Shown here piece after piece: positions 53,778 through 62,858 of a stretch of 64,000 nucleotides of DNA. The DNA is from Pandoraea pnomenusa (GTDB lineage Bacteria > Pseudomonadota > Gammaproteobacteria > Burkholderiales > Burkholderiaceae). The stretch covers positions 3,782,001 to 3,846,000 of the forward strand of contig NZ_CP009553.3 in assembly GCF_000767615.3 (NCBI RefSeq), in the 5' to 3' direction. The notes beneath the pieces were generated by a model that was given only the letters and a program-made list of their open reading frames with translations, made no database searches and was not told where the DNA came from. Numbering within the stretch: position 1 is the stretch's first letter; every line of letters begins with the position of its first letter. The position numbers were made by a program, and so were the translations under genes.

Positions 53778-54607
53778 GTTCGACCTGCACCACCATGACA
53801 GGCACGCTGCAAGTCAGCCTGCGCGAAGCCCGCCTCACCCTCGATCGCGCGCTGTTGGAGACCGGCATGCCTTACGGCTTCAATCATGCGGTGCGCGAAT
53901 GCGTTCTCGTGTCGGAGGCCTGTCGCGCCGCCCGATCAGCGGCCGCGCCAACCACCACGTCAACCACCACGTCAACCACCGCATCGGCCGATGCAACGGG
54001 CGCGGTGCACGAACCGGGCGGATTCCGGCTTTTCATGGACCGCTACGACAGTCTTCGCCAGGCGAGACCGGACGCGCTGCAGGTCGCGCCGGCGACACTG
54101 GCGGACCCGGTGCGGGTCGACTGCGGCGCTCAGCACGCGTGGGTGGTTGCGCAGATGCTGCTTGACCTGCTGCTCGCGGAACACGCCGAGCGCGAGGCGA
54201 CATCGCTCGAAGCGGTAAACGTGACCGATGCACAAGAGTTGCAGGCAATCGAGTGGCTCGCCCAGCGACATGGCGCGATGGTGCGCGTACACGTCGCGCC
54301 GCACGACGCGCGCGCCACGCTCACGTTGCAGGCACGCCGACTCCCGCCAAAAGACGCGGCGGACGACGCCCTGCGCAGCATCATCCACCATGGTATGCCG
54401 GTCGATGCCACGCTCTGGTGGTCGATGTACCACCTTGCGTTGGGCGCGCTGGCGCCGGACAACGTGGTCTCGCGCCGCCATGCGGGCGCGAACATCGTCG
54501 ACGAGACCGGCACGGTCATCGGCCGTCCCACTGACGACGACACCGACTTCTCGCTGCTCACCCGCATCGACACGAAAACCGCCGCGACGGGCAAGACGCC
54601 CGCCTGA
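53774..54607 (+). CDS. Protein of unknown function (277 aa), coupled to the preceding gene
   Basis: This 277-residue protein starts at an ATGA overlap with the preceding stop, a sign of translational coupling and probable physical partnership. Its first part (TLQVSLREARLTLDRALLETGMPYGFNHAVRECVL) is helical. A Thr/Ala-rich stretch follows (about 58-73, made of repeated ACCACGTCAACC-type codons), then a larger mixed domain with VDCGAQHAWVVAQMLLD, HHGMPVDATLWWSMYHLALGALAP and RRHAGANIVDETG. No signal peptide is seen. I do not recognise the family. The C-terminal tail is polar. A role together with the 575-residue protein is inference. Confidence 0.72.
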   Translation: MSSTCTTMTGTLQVSLREARLTLDRALLETGMPYGFNHAVRECVLVSEACRAARSAAAPTTTSTTTSTTASADATGAVHEPGGFRLFMDRYDSLRQARPDALQVAPATLADPVRVDCGAQHAWVVAQMLLDLLLAEHAEREATSLEAVNVTDAQELQAIEWLAQRHGAMVRVHVAPHDARATLTLQARRLPPKDAADDALRSIIHHGMPVDATLWWSMYHLALGALAPDNVVSRRHAGANIVDETGTVIGRPTDDDTDFSLLTRIDTKTAATGKTPA

Positions 54608-54720
54608 GCACGCGGTTCGGGTGGGTGACGAGACCCGAACCACGAGAAGCGACATCAACCGACATTCGAATCAAACATCGCGCCCGGGGCAACGGGCCGA
54701 CGGCGCGTTCCTCTGGAGCC

Positions 54721-55695
54721 ATGGCAATGATTATCGACGGTCTGCAATGCGGTCACTTCGACCGCGAGGTGTTCGAAAGCCTCAAGAAGGGCAATATCGG
54801 ATGCGTGACTAACACGCTCGGATTCTGGGAAGGTACGGTGGCCTCGATGGACGCCATCGTCAAGTGGCGCAACATGGCGATGGCCAACGCCGACGTTTTC
54901 GGTATCGCCACGACGGCAGCCGAAATCGAGGCGCTCATCGCCCAGGGCAAGGTCGCCGTGCTCATGGGCTTCCAGAACACGGACCACCTCGAAGGCCGCA
55001 TCGGCTATGTCGAACTGTTCGCCGACATGGGGGTGCGCGTGATGCAGCTCACATACAACAATCAGAACAGCCTGGGCGGTAGCTGCTACGAAGCGCACGA
55101 CTCCGGCCTGGCGCGATTCGGCAAGGAAGTCATTCGCGAAATGAATCGTGTTGGCGTGCTGATCGACGTCTCGCACGTGGGCAACAAGACGTCGCTCGAA
55201 GCGATTCGGTATTCGGAGAAACCGGTCGCGATCACCCACGCCAATCCGGATTCCGTCTTCCCGCACAAGCGCAACAAGACCGACGACGTTCTGCACGCGC
55301 TTCGCGAGAACGGCGGCGTGATCGGCTGCGCGGCGTATCGCAATATCGCGGGGGACTATTTCTGCCTGACGGTGCGTAACTGGTGCGAGCTGGTAGCGCG
55401 AACCGTGGATATCGCCGGCATCGATCACGTAGCCATCGGCACCGATCGCAGCCACAACACGACTCAGGTCGACCTCGACTGGATGCGCATGGGTCACTGG
55501 ACGCGAGGCGTCGACTACGGCGCGGGATCGGCGGCGCGTCCGGGCAAGGCCGCGCGCCCGGAGTGGTTCCAGGAAGTGCACCAGCTCGGCGACGTGCATG
55601 GTGGCCTGCGCGAAGTCGGCTTCTCCGAGGCCGAAGTGGACAAGATCACGCACGGCAATTGGCTGCGCGTGTATCGCGAGGTATTCGGCGGCTGA
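54721..55695 (+). CDS. Peptidase M19 (renal dipeptidase)-like protein with altered metal site
   Basis: This 324-residue protein belongs to the amidohydrolase-superfamily M19 group. Expected metal ligands are only partly kept. The N-terminal HxD of true dipeptidases is replaced (IIDGLQCGHFDRE: Leu8 and Cys10 at the ligand places) and the bridging glutamate is Gln85 (LMGFQNTD). The two histidines remain (His152 in DVSHVGNK, His173 in THANPDS), as does the late Asp (AIGTDRSHN). A subgroup of bacterial M19-like proteins shows such changes and lies in catabolic operons rather than secretion contexts. No signal peptide is present, unlike exported dipeptidases. The start ATG 54721 is used; ATG 54727 has better spacing to GGAG. 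Confidence 0.82.
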   Translation: MAMIIDGLQCGHFDREVFESLKKGNIGCVTNTLGFWEGTVASMDAIVKWRNMAMANADVFGIATTAAEIEALIAQGKVAVLMGFQNTDHLEGRIGYVELFADMGVRVMQLTYNNQNSLGGSCYEAHDSGLARFGKEVIREMNRVGVLIDVSHVGNKTSLEAIRYSEKPVAITHANPDSVFPHKRNKTDDVLHALRENGGVIGCAAYRNIAGDYFCLTVRNWCELVARTVDIAGIDHVAIGTDRSHNTTQVDLDWMRMGHWTRGVDYGAGSAARPGKAARPEWFQEVHQLGDVHGGLREVGFSEAEVDKITHGNWLRVYREVFGG

Positions 55696-55754
55696 CGCCG
55701 GCGAATGCGGCGAGACAATGAATTGACGAATGAAGATGCGAGGAGTCGCGTGAA

Positions 55755-57305
55755 ATGAACGGTGCCGATGTCTTGTGCGATACCCTGCTGGCAGGCGATA
55801 TCGACGTCTGTTTCGCCAATCCCGGCACGTCGGAGATGCACTTCGTCGCCGCGCTCGATCGCAAGCCTGCCATGCGTTGCGTGCTGGGCCTATTCGAAGG
55901 CGTGGTGACCGGCGCCGCGGACGGCTACGCCCGCATGGCCGACAAGCCCGCGGCCACGCTGCTGCATCTCGGACCCGGGCTCGCCAACGGCCTCGCGAAC
56001 CTGCACAACGCGAGACGGGCGGGCTCGCCGGTCGTCAATATCGTCGGCGATCACGCCACGTACCACCTGCCTCACGACGCACCCCTCACCAGCGACATCG
56101 AATCGCTGGCGGGGCCCATGTCGGCATGGGTCGGCCGTATCGCCGCCAGCGACGATGTCGGCGAGCAGGCCGCGCGGGCGATTGCGGCCTCGCGCGCGAA
56201 CGGCGGTGGTGTGGCGACGTTGATCCTGCCCGCCGATGCCGCATGGGGCGAGACGACGCGCACGGCGCCGCGCGTACCGCCCGCGACACACGCCGGCCTG
56301 CCCGACGACTCGGTGTTGAGTGACGTTGCCGCACGGTTGCGCAATGGTCGCCGCACCCTGCTGCTGATCTCCGGCAAGGGACTGCGCGCCGATGCCCTCG
56401 CCGTCGCGGGGCGCATTGCCCAGTCGACGGGGGCGCGCTTGCTGGCGCAGCAGTCGAACGCTCGTATCGAGCGCGGCGCCGGTCGCGTGCCGATCGAGCG
56501 TGTGCTCTACAACATCGACGCCTGTGTGGCCGATCTGGCGGACATCGATCAACTCGTGCTGGTCGGCGCACGTGCCCCCGTGGGGTTCTTCGCGTATCCG
56601 GGCAAGCCCAGCGACATGCTGCCCGCCGGCTGCGAGGTCATCCGGTTCACGCAACGCGATCACGACGCACTGGCCTCGCTGCAGGCACTGGCCGAGCGGC
56701 TTGGCGTCAAGGCCGATGCGCCGGTGACGCTGGCGGCGCCGGCGACACCGGAACGACCGGTCGGCGCGCTCACGCCGGCGAGCATCGCAGCCGTGGTCGG
56801 GCGGCACCTGCCGGAAGGCGCAATCGTCTGCGACGAGGCGATTACGTCCGGGCATGCGTTCTTCAAGCACACGTCGGGCGCGGCACCGCACGACTTCCTG
56901 GCCCTCACCGGCGGGGCCATCGGCTCGGGCATGCCAATGGGCACGGGCGCCGCGATCGCCTGCCCCGAGCGAAAGGTCGTTTGCCTTCAGGCGGACGGCA
57001 GCGGCATGTTCACGCTCCAGGCACTCTGGACGCAGGCGCGCGAACGGCTGGACATCGTGACGATCGTCTTCGCGAATCGCGGCTATGCGATTCTGCACAA
57101 CGAACTCAAGCAAGTGGGCGCCGGCGTGGCCGGTCACAACGCGCGCCGGATGCTCGACGTGGTCGACCCCACGCTCGACTGGGTCCGGCTCGCGGCGGGC
57201 ATGGGTGTCGAAGCGGCATGCGTGGACACCCTCGCGGCGTTCGACGACGTATTCGCCATGGCCATGCGCCGGCGCGGTCCTTTCGTGATCGAGGCGCGTA
57301 TCTGA
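55755..57305 (+). CDS. ThDP-dependent enzyme, acetolactate synthase/benzoylformate decarboxylase-like
   Basis: This 516-residue three-domain ThDP enzyme has the pyrimidine-binding domain with the activating glutamate in LGLFEGVVTGAADGYARM (near residue 47), a central Rossmann-like domain (about 185-330) and the ThDP/Mg domain with LQADGSGMFTLQALWTQARE ending in VFANRGYAILHNEL. The Mg motif reads ADG rather than GDG and AN rather than NN, variants found in poorly characterised relatives. It probably decarboxylates or carboligates a 2-oxo acid made by this operon; the substrate is unknown. It is the last gene of the four-gene unit and is followed by a terminator. Confidence 0.88.
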   Translation: MNGADVLCDTLLAGDIDVCFANPGTSEMHFVAALDRKPAMRCVLGLFEGVVTGAADGYARMADKPAATLLHLGPGLANGLANLHNARRAGSPVVNIVGDHATYHLPHDAPLTSDIESLAGPMSAWVGRIAASDDVGEQAARAIAASRANGGGVATLILPADAAWGETTRTAPRVPPATHAGLPDDSVLSDVAARLRNGRRTLLLISGKGLRADALAVAGRIAQSTGARLLAQQSNARIERGAGRVPIERVLYNIDACVADLADIDQLVLVGARAPVGFFAYPGKPSDMLPAGCEVIRFTQRDHDALASLQALAERLGVKADAPVTLAAPATPERPVGALTPASIAAVVGRHLPEGAIVCDEAITSGHAFFKHTSGAAPHDFLALTGGAIGSGMPMGTGAAIACPERKVVCLQADGSGMFTLQALWTQARERLDIVTIVFANRGYAILHNELKQVGAGVAGHNARRMLDVVDPTLDWVRLAAGMGVEAACVDTLAAFDDVFAMAMRRRGPFVIEARI

Positions 57306-57367
57306 CACTGAACGAATGACGACGGCGGCGCCGCGCACGCACCGTCAACCGGGCACTGCAACCTTCC

Positions 57368-57393
57368 GAGCCGCCGCAAGCGGCTCTTTTTTT
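57368..57393 (+). terminator. Terminator of the four-gene unknown operon
   Basis: Arms GAGCCG (57368-57373) and CGGCTC (57381-57386) with a 7-base loop and a T7-8 run. It lies 63 bases after the ThDP enzyme stop. Confidence 0.82.
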
Positions 57394-57417
57394 ATCCCGC
57401 GCCCCGGGGCGCGCGGA

Positions 57418-57446
57418 ACAAAAAAATGCGCCCGAGGGCGCATTTC
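57418..57446 (-). terminator. Terminator of the porin gene
   Basis: An AAATGCGCCC/GGGCGCATTT hairpin (57424-57445) is followed on the minus strand by a T7 run. It lies 38 bases downstream of the porin stop. Confidence 0.82.
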
Positions 57447-57483
57447 GTGTCGCGAGGCATCCGCCGCGCGGCCGGCGGCGATC

Positions 57484-58614
57484 TCAGAACGTGTGGCGCA
57501 CCCCGAATTGAACGCCTGTCGTGCTGTCCCCTGCATCGGGACGGTTAAGCAGGTTCCCACCCGGCGCCTGGGCCGCCCCCAGCGCATATCGAAGGCCCTT
57601 CGAATTGGTGATGTACGCGGCCGACGCGTATAGCGTCGTGCGTTTTGAAAGCGAATGCAGGTACATCAGGCCGAAGTGGTTCGCGTGCCCCTTGCCGGGA
57701 AAGACGGCCGCGTCGCTGTTTGCCGCGTCCGCTTTCACGTCGATGTAGGTGTAGCCAACGCTCAACTGATCCGCCGGCGTGATGAACCATGCCGCGCTCA
57801 CCGAATACAGATCCTTGTTGATCGTGTCGTCCGACTGCTTGTTCTTGAAGTAGCCGAGGTACAGACGGAACGGCTTGATGTCGTAGCTACCGCCGATCGC
57901 GTACTGACGATCGACCACGCCCTTGTAGGCGTTCGGCGCACTGACGAGCGGACGCGCTTCCACATAACCCGCCAGGAAATACACGCCATTGCCGCGGTAA
58001 TCGACCGCGACCTGCGACGACGTGCCATTCGCCTTGTTCTGTGCATCGTTGCCCAACGCGTGATGCAATTCGGCTCGCCAGCCCGCCACGCGCGGCGTCG
58101 CGATCATGATGTCATTCGAATTGCGGAAGTTGTAACCCGATTCCGTCCCCAGACCAGCGCCGTATGTACCGCCGTAGAAAGCGGCGATACTGCCGAGGAA
58201 CATGAAGAAAACGCTGTTCTGCTGGCCGATGCGGAACTCGCCGTAATTCTCGTGGCTCAACCCCACCCACGCCTGGCGGTTGAACATGCCCCCGGTCACC
58301 GAACCCGTGCCATTGTTCATGTTGAAGCCGTTCTCGAGCTGAAAGTTGGCCTTCCATCGTCCGCCCAGGCCTTCCGAGCCGCGCATCCCCCAGCGCGAAA
58401 CCTGCAGACCGCCGCTATCGACGCCGTACGCCGATCGTCCGCTGCTGAAGATGCCGGTGACATACGTGTCGATCACCCCGTACAACTGAATGCTGGTCTG
58501 CGCCTGCGCCGAAGCGGCGAAGGCCGACACGCCGGCCGCGAGACAAATCGATGCTGCGCGGGCCGTCAGGCCGCTGCCGACTCCCGGAACTCCCGGAACT
58601 CCCGTCGTTTTCAT
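57484..58614 (-). CDS. Gram-negative general porin (Burkholderiales OmpC-like)
   Basis: This 376-residue outer-membrane porin has a signal peptide (about 1-38, cleavage after ASAQA), then QTSIQLYGVIDTYVTGIFSSG, the classic first strand of betaproteobacterial porins. SRWGMRGSEGLGGRWKANFQLENGF and GMFNRQAWVGLSHENYGEFRIGQQ (strand/loop-3 area) follow. The C-terminus is GVQFGVRHTF, with the terminal Phe needed for barrel insertion. AGGAG lies just upstream of the ATG. The leader carries a GVPGVPGV repeat from a 9-base tandem. It follows the ABC transporter genes on the same strand and may pass the same solute through the outer membrane. Confidence 0.93.
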   Translation of the reverse strand: MKTTGVPGVPGVGSGLTARAASICLAAGVSAFAASAQAQTSIQLYGVIDTYVTGIFSSGRSAYGVDSGGLQVSRWGMRGSEGLGGRWKANFQLENGFNMNNGTGSVTGGMFNRQAWVGLSHENYGEFRIGQQNSVFFMFLGSIAAFYGGTYGAGLGTESGYNFRNSNDIMIATPRVAGWRAELHHALGNDAQNKANGTSSQVAVDYRGNGVYFLAGYVEARPLVSAPNAYKGVVDRQYAIGGSYDIKPFRLYLGYFKNKQSDDTINKDLYSVSAAWFITPADQLSVGYTYIDVKADAANSDAAVFPGKGHANHFGLMYLHSLSKRTTLYASAAYITNSKGLRYALGAAQAPGGNLLNRPDAGDSTTGVQFGVRHTF

Positions 58615-58750
58615 GATCCTGCTCCTTGCTGATGTGTGCTCTGGTAACTCGCTCGCGCGAGGCTTGCTCTCAGGGCACGGCAACCGGGCGGGCTTGTCTT
58701 GTGTTTTGCGTCCCGTGCGCCACGTCGTGCGCAGAACGAGCGCTGCCCAA

Positions 58751-58772
58751 CGCCTTTGCACAGGCAAAGGCG
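58751..58772. promoter_or_regulatory. Hairpin between the ABC ATPase gene and the porin gene
   Basis: Perfect 9-bp arms CGCCTTTGC (58751-58759) and GCAAAGGCG (58764-58772) with loop ACAG lie in the 266-base gap. There is no T run, so it is not a standard terminator. It may be an mRNA processing or attenuation structure that sets porin against transporter expression. Confidence 0.4.
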
Positions 58773-58880
58773 CTCCCACCGCCCCTCGTGAAGGGGGCGT
58801 TATCTGGAACTGAAGCCTGACTTATTGGGAACAATGACCGGACGAGGCCGCAAGTCCACATCCGGCCGGGATTCACCCGG

Positions 58881-60023
58881 TCAGTCGCTCAACACATGCG
58901 TGTGAACCGGATCCCAATGAATCGGATGACGACTGCCGACCGTCACCCCCTGCATGTCGATGTTCGGCACTTTCACGCGCAGCGGCAGGCCCGCGCTGTG
59001 TCCGATCACCAACGCGCTGTCGCCGTAGTGAATGACGTTCGTCACCTCCAGCTGCGCATCCTTCACACCAGCCGAGCAGGCGGTGCCACCGCCCGTCCCC
59101 AGGCGGATCCATTCGGGACGAAGCAGCAGCGACACCGCCGAGCCCGCAATCTTCTCGCACGTCGCGGCACGCACGCTGCCCAGTGCCGGCGAGGCATATT
59201 CCCCCTTGGCCGCGTCGACCACGCTCACCTCGATGAAGTTGCTCTCGCCGATGAATTCGCCGACAAACCGCGTGCAAGGCGCCCCGTACAGATCCAGCGG
59301 CGCGGCGAACTGCTCCACCCGGCCGGCGTTGAACACCGCGATGCGATCGGACATCGTCATCGCCTCGCCCTGGTCGTGCGTGACGAAAACCGTCGTCATG
59401 CCCAGCTCGGTGTGCAGGCGCTTGATCTCGATCTGCATCTGCACGCGCAGGTTCTTGTCGAGCGCGGAGAGTGGCTCGTCGAGCAACAGCACATCAGGCT
59501 CGAACACCAGCGCCCGCGCAAGCGCCACGCGTTGCTGCTGGCCACCGGAGAGCTGCGACGGCATTCGCGCCCCGTGCTGGCCAAGGCCGACGATGTCGAG
59601 CGCGCGCTGTGCGCGCCTGACCTGGTCCGCCGTATTGACCTTTCGCATGCGCAGCGGAAACGCGACATTCTGCGCTGCCGTCATGTGCGGAAACAATGCA
59701 TAGCTCTGGAACACCAGGCCGATATTGCGCTGATGCACGGGGATCTGCACCAGCGAGCGGCCGTTGACTCGAATGTCGCCTGCCGTCGGCGTCTCGAATC
59801 CTGCGATCATCGACAACGTGGTCGTCTTGCCCGAGCCGCTCGGCCCGAGAAACGTGACGAACTCGCCGCGGCGGATCTCGAGATTGACGTCGTCCACGAC
59901 GCGGTGAACACCGTCGTACGACTTGCACAGGCGACTGACATGCAGGTACGCATCGGTCAGCGTGGGAGACGCCGCACTGGCACTGGCCATGACACCGGCG
60001 GAATGCATCGACTTCATAAACAT
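58881..60023 (-). CDS. ABC transporter ATP-binding protein, PotA-like
   Basis: This 380-residue polyamine-type ABC ATPase shows Walker A (FLGPSGSGKTTTLSMIAG), the Q-loop (GLVFQSYALFPHMT), the signature (QLSGGQQQRVALARAL), Walker B (DVLLLDEPLSALD) and the H-loop (VFVTHDQGEAM). A C-terminal TOBE regulatory domain spans about 290-380. About 20 residues precede the fold. The start MFMKSMHSAG (ATG 60021-60023) has AGAGG six bases upstream. It energises the two permeases encoded just upstream (34-base gap). Substrate class is by family: spermidine, putrescine, GABA or related cations. Confidence 0.94.
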   Translation of the reverse strand: MFMKSMHSAGVMASASAASPTLTDAYLHVSRLCKSYDGVHRVVDDVNLEIRRGEFVTFLGPSGSGKTTTLSMIAGFETPTAGDIRVNGRSLVQIPVHQRNIGLVFQSYALFPHMTAAQNVAFPLRMRKVNTADQVRRAQRALDIVGLGQHGARMPSQLSGGQQQRVALARALVFEPDVLLLDEPLSALDKNLRVQMQIEIKRLHTELGMTTVFVTHDQGEAMTMSDRIAVFNAGRVEQFAAPLDLYGAPCTRFVGEFIGESNFIEVSVVDAAKGEYASPALGSVRAATCEKIAGSAVSLLLRPEWIRLGTGGGTACSAGVKDAQLEVTNVIHYGDSALVIGHSAGLPLRVKVPNIDMQGVTVGSRHPIHWDPVHTHVLSD

Positions 60024-60057
60024 GGATACCTCTGTGACATAGAGCGGGACAGTGTCG

Positions 60058-60873
60058 TCAAACAACGGCGACCGCCTGCATGGCCGAGCGCTGCAGCGCT
60101 GCCTGACGACGTGCCTTCACACGTCGCACCACCATCGGCGTCAACGAGCCGATCACCACCAGCGCCAGCAACAGCGTCGAGACCACCGAAATCACGGGGT
60201 CGGCCTGCGTGCGCAAGCTGTCGAACATCTTGCGCGGCAGCGTCGACACGTCGCGTCCGGAGATGAACAGCGAGACGATCGCCTCGTCGAACGAGTGGAT
60301 GAACGCGAACATGCCAGCAGCGAGAAAGCCGGGGCGCAGCACCGGGAACGTCACCAGCCAGAAGGCCTGCAACGGCGTGGCGCCGCAGTTGGCGGCGGCT
60401 CGCTCCAGCGTGCGGTCGTAGCCGCGCAGACTCGCCGACAGGATCAGGTAGGCAATGGGCGTCGACAGGCACGTGTGCGCCAGGATCACGCCGAGATACG
60501 TCTGCGTCAGCCTCAACGTTCCGAAGTAATAGAAGTACCCCAGCGCGACCACAATGTTCGGCACCGTCAACGGCAGCAGAATGAGAAGGCTGCCAAATGC
60601 ACGACCGCGAAACTCGTACCGCACCAGCGCAAACGATGCCGGAATGACCAGCGCGAGCGTGAGCGCCGCCGTTCCCAGCCCGATCAGCAGACTGTTGATG
60701 GCGGGTCCGGTCCACGTCGGGTCCGCGAAGAAGGCGGCGTAATAATGCGTCGACCAGGCGGGCGGCGGGAACTGGAACGACTCCGACGCCGAGAACGACA
60801 TCGGAATGACGACCAGCAGCGGCGCGCCGATCAGGATCGCCATGACGACGGCAAAGCACTTGAGCGCCTTCAT
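60058..60873 (-). CDS. ABC transporter permease, PotC-like
   Basis: This 271-residue inner-membrane permease has about six helices. The EAA-type cytoplasmic loop that docks the ATPase is ERAAANCGATPLQAFWLVTFP near residues 165-185. The N-terminus MKALKCFAVVMAILIGAPLLVVIPMSFSAS and HSFDEAIVSLFISG near the C-terminal side are typical of PotC. Its ATG overlaps the stop of the other permease (ATGA). It forms the translocation pore with that permease. Confidence 0.93.
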   Translation of the reverse strand: MKALKCFAVVMAILIGAPLLVVIPMSFSASESFQFPPPAWSTHYYAAFFADPTWTGPAINSLLIGLGTAALTLALVIPASFALVRYEFRGRAFGSLLILLPLTVPNIVVALGYFYYFGTLRLTQTYLGVILAHTCLSTPIAYLILSASLRGYDRTLERAAANCGATPLQAFWLVTFPVLRPGFLAAGMFAFIHSFDEAIVSLFISGRDVSTLPRKMFDSLRTQADPVISVVSTLLLALVVIGSLTPMVVRRVKARRQAALQRSAMQAVAVV

Positions 60874-61697
60874 TTGCCTTTGCTCCAGAGTTTGTCGAGC
60901 CCGAAGAATCGGTTGTAGAGCGCATACAGGCTGAGCGTCGTGCATGCGAGCACCACGGCCATCGCGGAAGCGTCACCGAAGTTGCCGAACTCTTCCATCT
61001 GCTGTCCGATCAGTCCCGCCATCATCTGCTCGCTCGGGCTGCCCAGCAGTACCGGCATGACATAGAAGCCGAGCGAGACGATGAACACCATCGTGCAGCC
61101 GTTGACGACGCCAGGCAGTGAGAGCGGCAGGAACACCGCCCGAAACGCCGCGAAACGGTTCGCCCCCAGATTGGCCGCCGCCTTGACCAGCGCCGGGTCG
61201 ATCTTCTTCATGACCGAGTACAACGTGATGGTCATGAGCGGAAGGAGCGCGTGCACCATCCCGAGCGTGGACGAGAAGCGGGTGAACAGCAGCTCTGGCG
61301 GCGTCTGCACCCCCAGCATCCGGAACAGCCCGACGATCGGGCCGCTGTTGCCGAGGATGATCATCCACGCATAGCTCCGAACGAGGAAGCTCGTCCAGTA
61401 ACTCATGCCGACGACGAGCAGAATGCCGGCGCCGAACCGCGCCGTCGCCTGTGCCAGGCAGTAGGCAAGCGGGTAGCCCAGCACGAGACAGCACGCGGTC
61501 ACGAGCAGCGACGTGAGGAACGTCATGCCCAACACGCGAAGATAGAACGGGTCCGCAAAGAAGTGCACGTAGTTGGCAAAGCCCGGCGTCGGTTCGGTGA
61601 AGCTCAGCCAGAGCACCTGGGCGAGCGGCATGAGAAAGAACGCCGTCAGGAACGCGGCCAGGGGGGCCAGCAGGAGATAAGGGCGAAGCTTGTGCAT
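60870..61697 (-). CDS. ABC transporter permease, PotB-like
   Basis: This 275-residue permease has about six helices. The N-terminal helix is YLLLAPLAAFLTAFFLMPLAQ, and MSYWTSFLVRSYAWMIILGNSGPI lies in the middle. The EAA loop is VKAAANLGANRFAAFRAVFLPLSLPG (about 170-195). It overlaps the PotC-like gene by four bases and lies 15 bases after the binding-protein gene. The pair is typical of polyamine/iron/thiamine-type importers. Confidence 0.93.
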   Translation of the reverse strand: MHKLRPYLLLAPLAAFLTAFFLMPLAQVLWLSFTEPTPGFANYVHFFADPFYLRVLGMTFLTSLLVTACCLVLGYPLAYCLAQATARFGAGILLVVGMSYWTSFLVRSYAWMIILGNSGPIVGLFRMLGVQTPPELLFTRFSSTLGMVHALLPLMTITLYSVMKKIDPALVKAAANLGANRFAAFRAVFLPLSLPGVVNGCTMVFIVSLGFYVMPVLLGSPSEQMMAGLIGQQMEEFGNFGDASAMAVVLACTTLSLYALYNRFFGLDKLWSKGK

Positions 61698-61712
61698 GAC
61701 GCGCAGCCCCGG

Positions 61713-62779
61713 TTACCGGACGACGAACTGATCGAAGCGACGCGACAGCTCGTTGAGTTGCGGACCCATCCTGGCCAGATCCTGCTCGAAGGTCAGCCGA
61801 TAATTCGCCGGATAGGTCGGCATGCCCTTGGCTTGCGCGTCGGGGATGAACTGGAACACGCGCTGATCGACCGGGCTGTAATCGGCTTGCATGCAGAACT
61901 TGGCCAGTCGTTCGGCCTTGAGCGCCGATGCGATGAACTGCCAGGCCTGCTTGGCCCGCGGCGTGCCTTTGGACACGACCCAGTACGCCCGGTCGATCTC
62001 ACCCTGGTTCCACACCAGCTCCACCGGGGCGTTCTGACGAATCAGCGACAACGCTCGGCCATGCCAGATTGCCACGGCGTTGACCTCGCCGTCGCGCAGC
62101 AGTTGTTGCGACTGTTGTCCCTGCGTCCACCAGACACGCACGTCTTTCTTGATGCGATCGAACGACTTGAACGCGCGATCGAGATCCATCGGGTAGAGCT
62201 TGCCCGCCGGCACGCCGTCGGCGAGCAGCGCGAGCGGCACGACACGTGCCGCGTAGCGTTGCAGGCTCCTCGGTCCGGGAAATCGCTGCGTATCCCAGAA
62301 CTCGGCCCAGTTCTGCGGTCCGCCGTTGGGGAACTTGTCCTTGCGCGAAGCGATGACGGTCGCGAACGCATGCGTAGCGATCCCACTCATGTAAGCCTGC
62401 CCCGGCGGCAGTTGCTTCATGTCGATGATGCTCGTGTCGATCTTTTCCACGAGGCCGGCTTCGACGGCGCGAATCAGCTCGCCGCCGCCAAGCGTCGTGA
62501 CGTCGAATTCATACACCCCCGTGCGCGCCTGTGCGGCAAGCTTGGCGTACGAGACCGGCGAGACCGTGCGGATGGGGATGCCGGTATCCCGGGTGAAGGG
62601 CTCGAACAGATGCGCTGCGGCGGCCTTCTCCCAGTCGCCCCCCAAGTATTGACGAACAACGGGTCGGCGGCGCGCGCCGTGTGAATGAAGGGCGCGGAGA
62701 CGGCAGCGCCCGCTGCCGCACCCAGAAGCTTGATGACGGAGCGGCGACCCGCCGACGGATTCGATGTTTCGTTCTTCAC
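61713..62779 (-). pseudogene. Polyamine-type ABC binding protein with a single-base frameshift
   Basis: The N-terminus (GTG 62779, AGGA upstream) encodes MKNETSNPSAGRRSVIKLLG, a signal peptide with a twin-arginine motif and AXA-type end (HTARAADPLFVNTWG). The mature family-1 binding protein continues in another frame from GGDWEKAAAAHLFEPFTRDTG to the stop at 61713 (KLAAQARTGVYEFDVTTLGGGELI, WWTQGQQSQQLLRDGEVNAV). The switch falls in the C6 tract at 62638-62643; one more base there would give one continuous frame of about 355 residues. It may be an assembly error, a real inactivation or a slippery tract. The rest of the transporter operon is intact, which argues for error or a recent mutation. 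Confidence 0.85.
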
Positions 62780-62858
62780 ATGTTCCTCGCAATCTACTCA
62801 ACGCTCCGGGGAGCGATCGGGGTGGTACCAATCTGGCGCTTTGCACGTATTAGAATTT

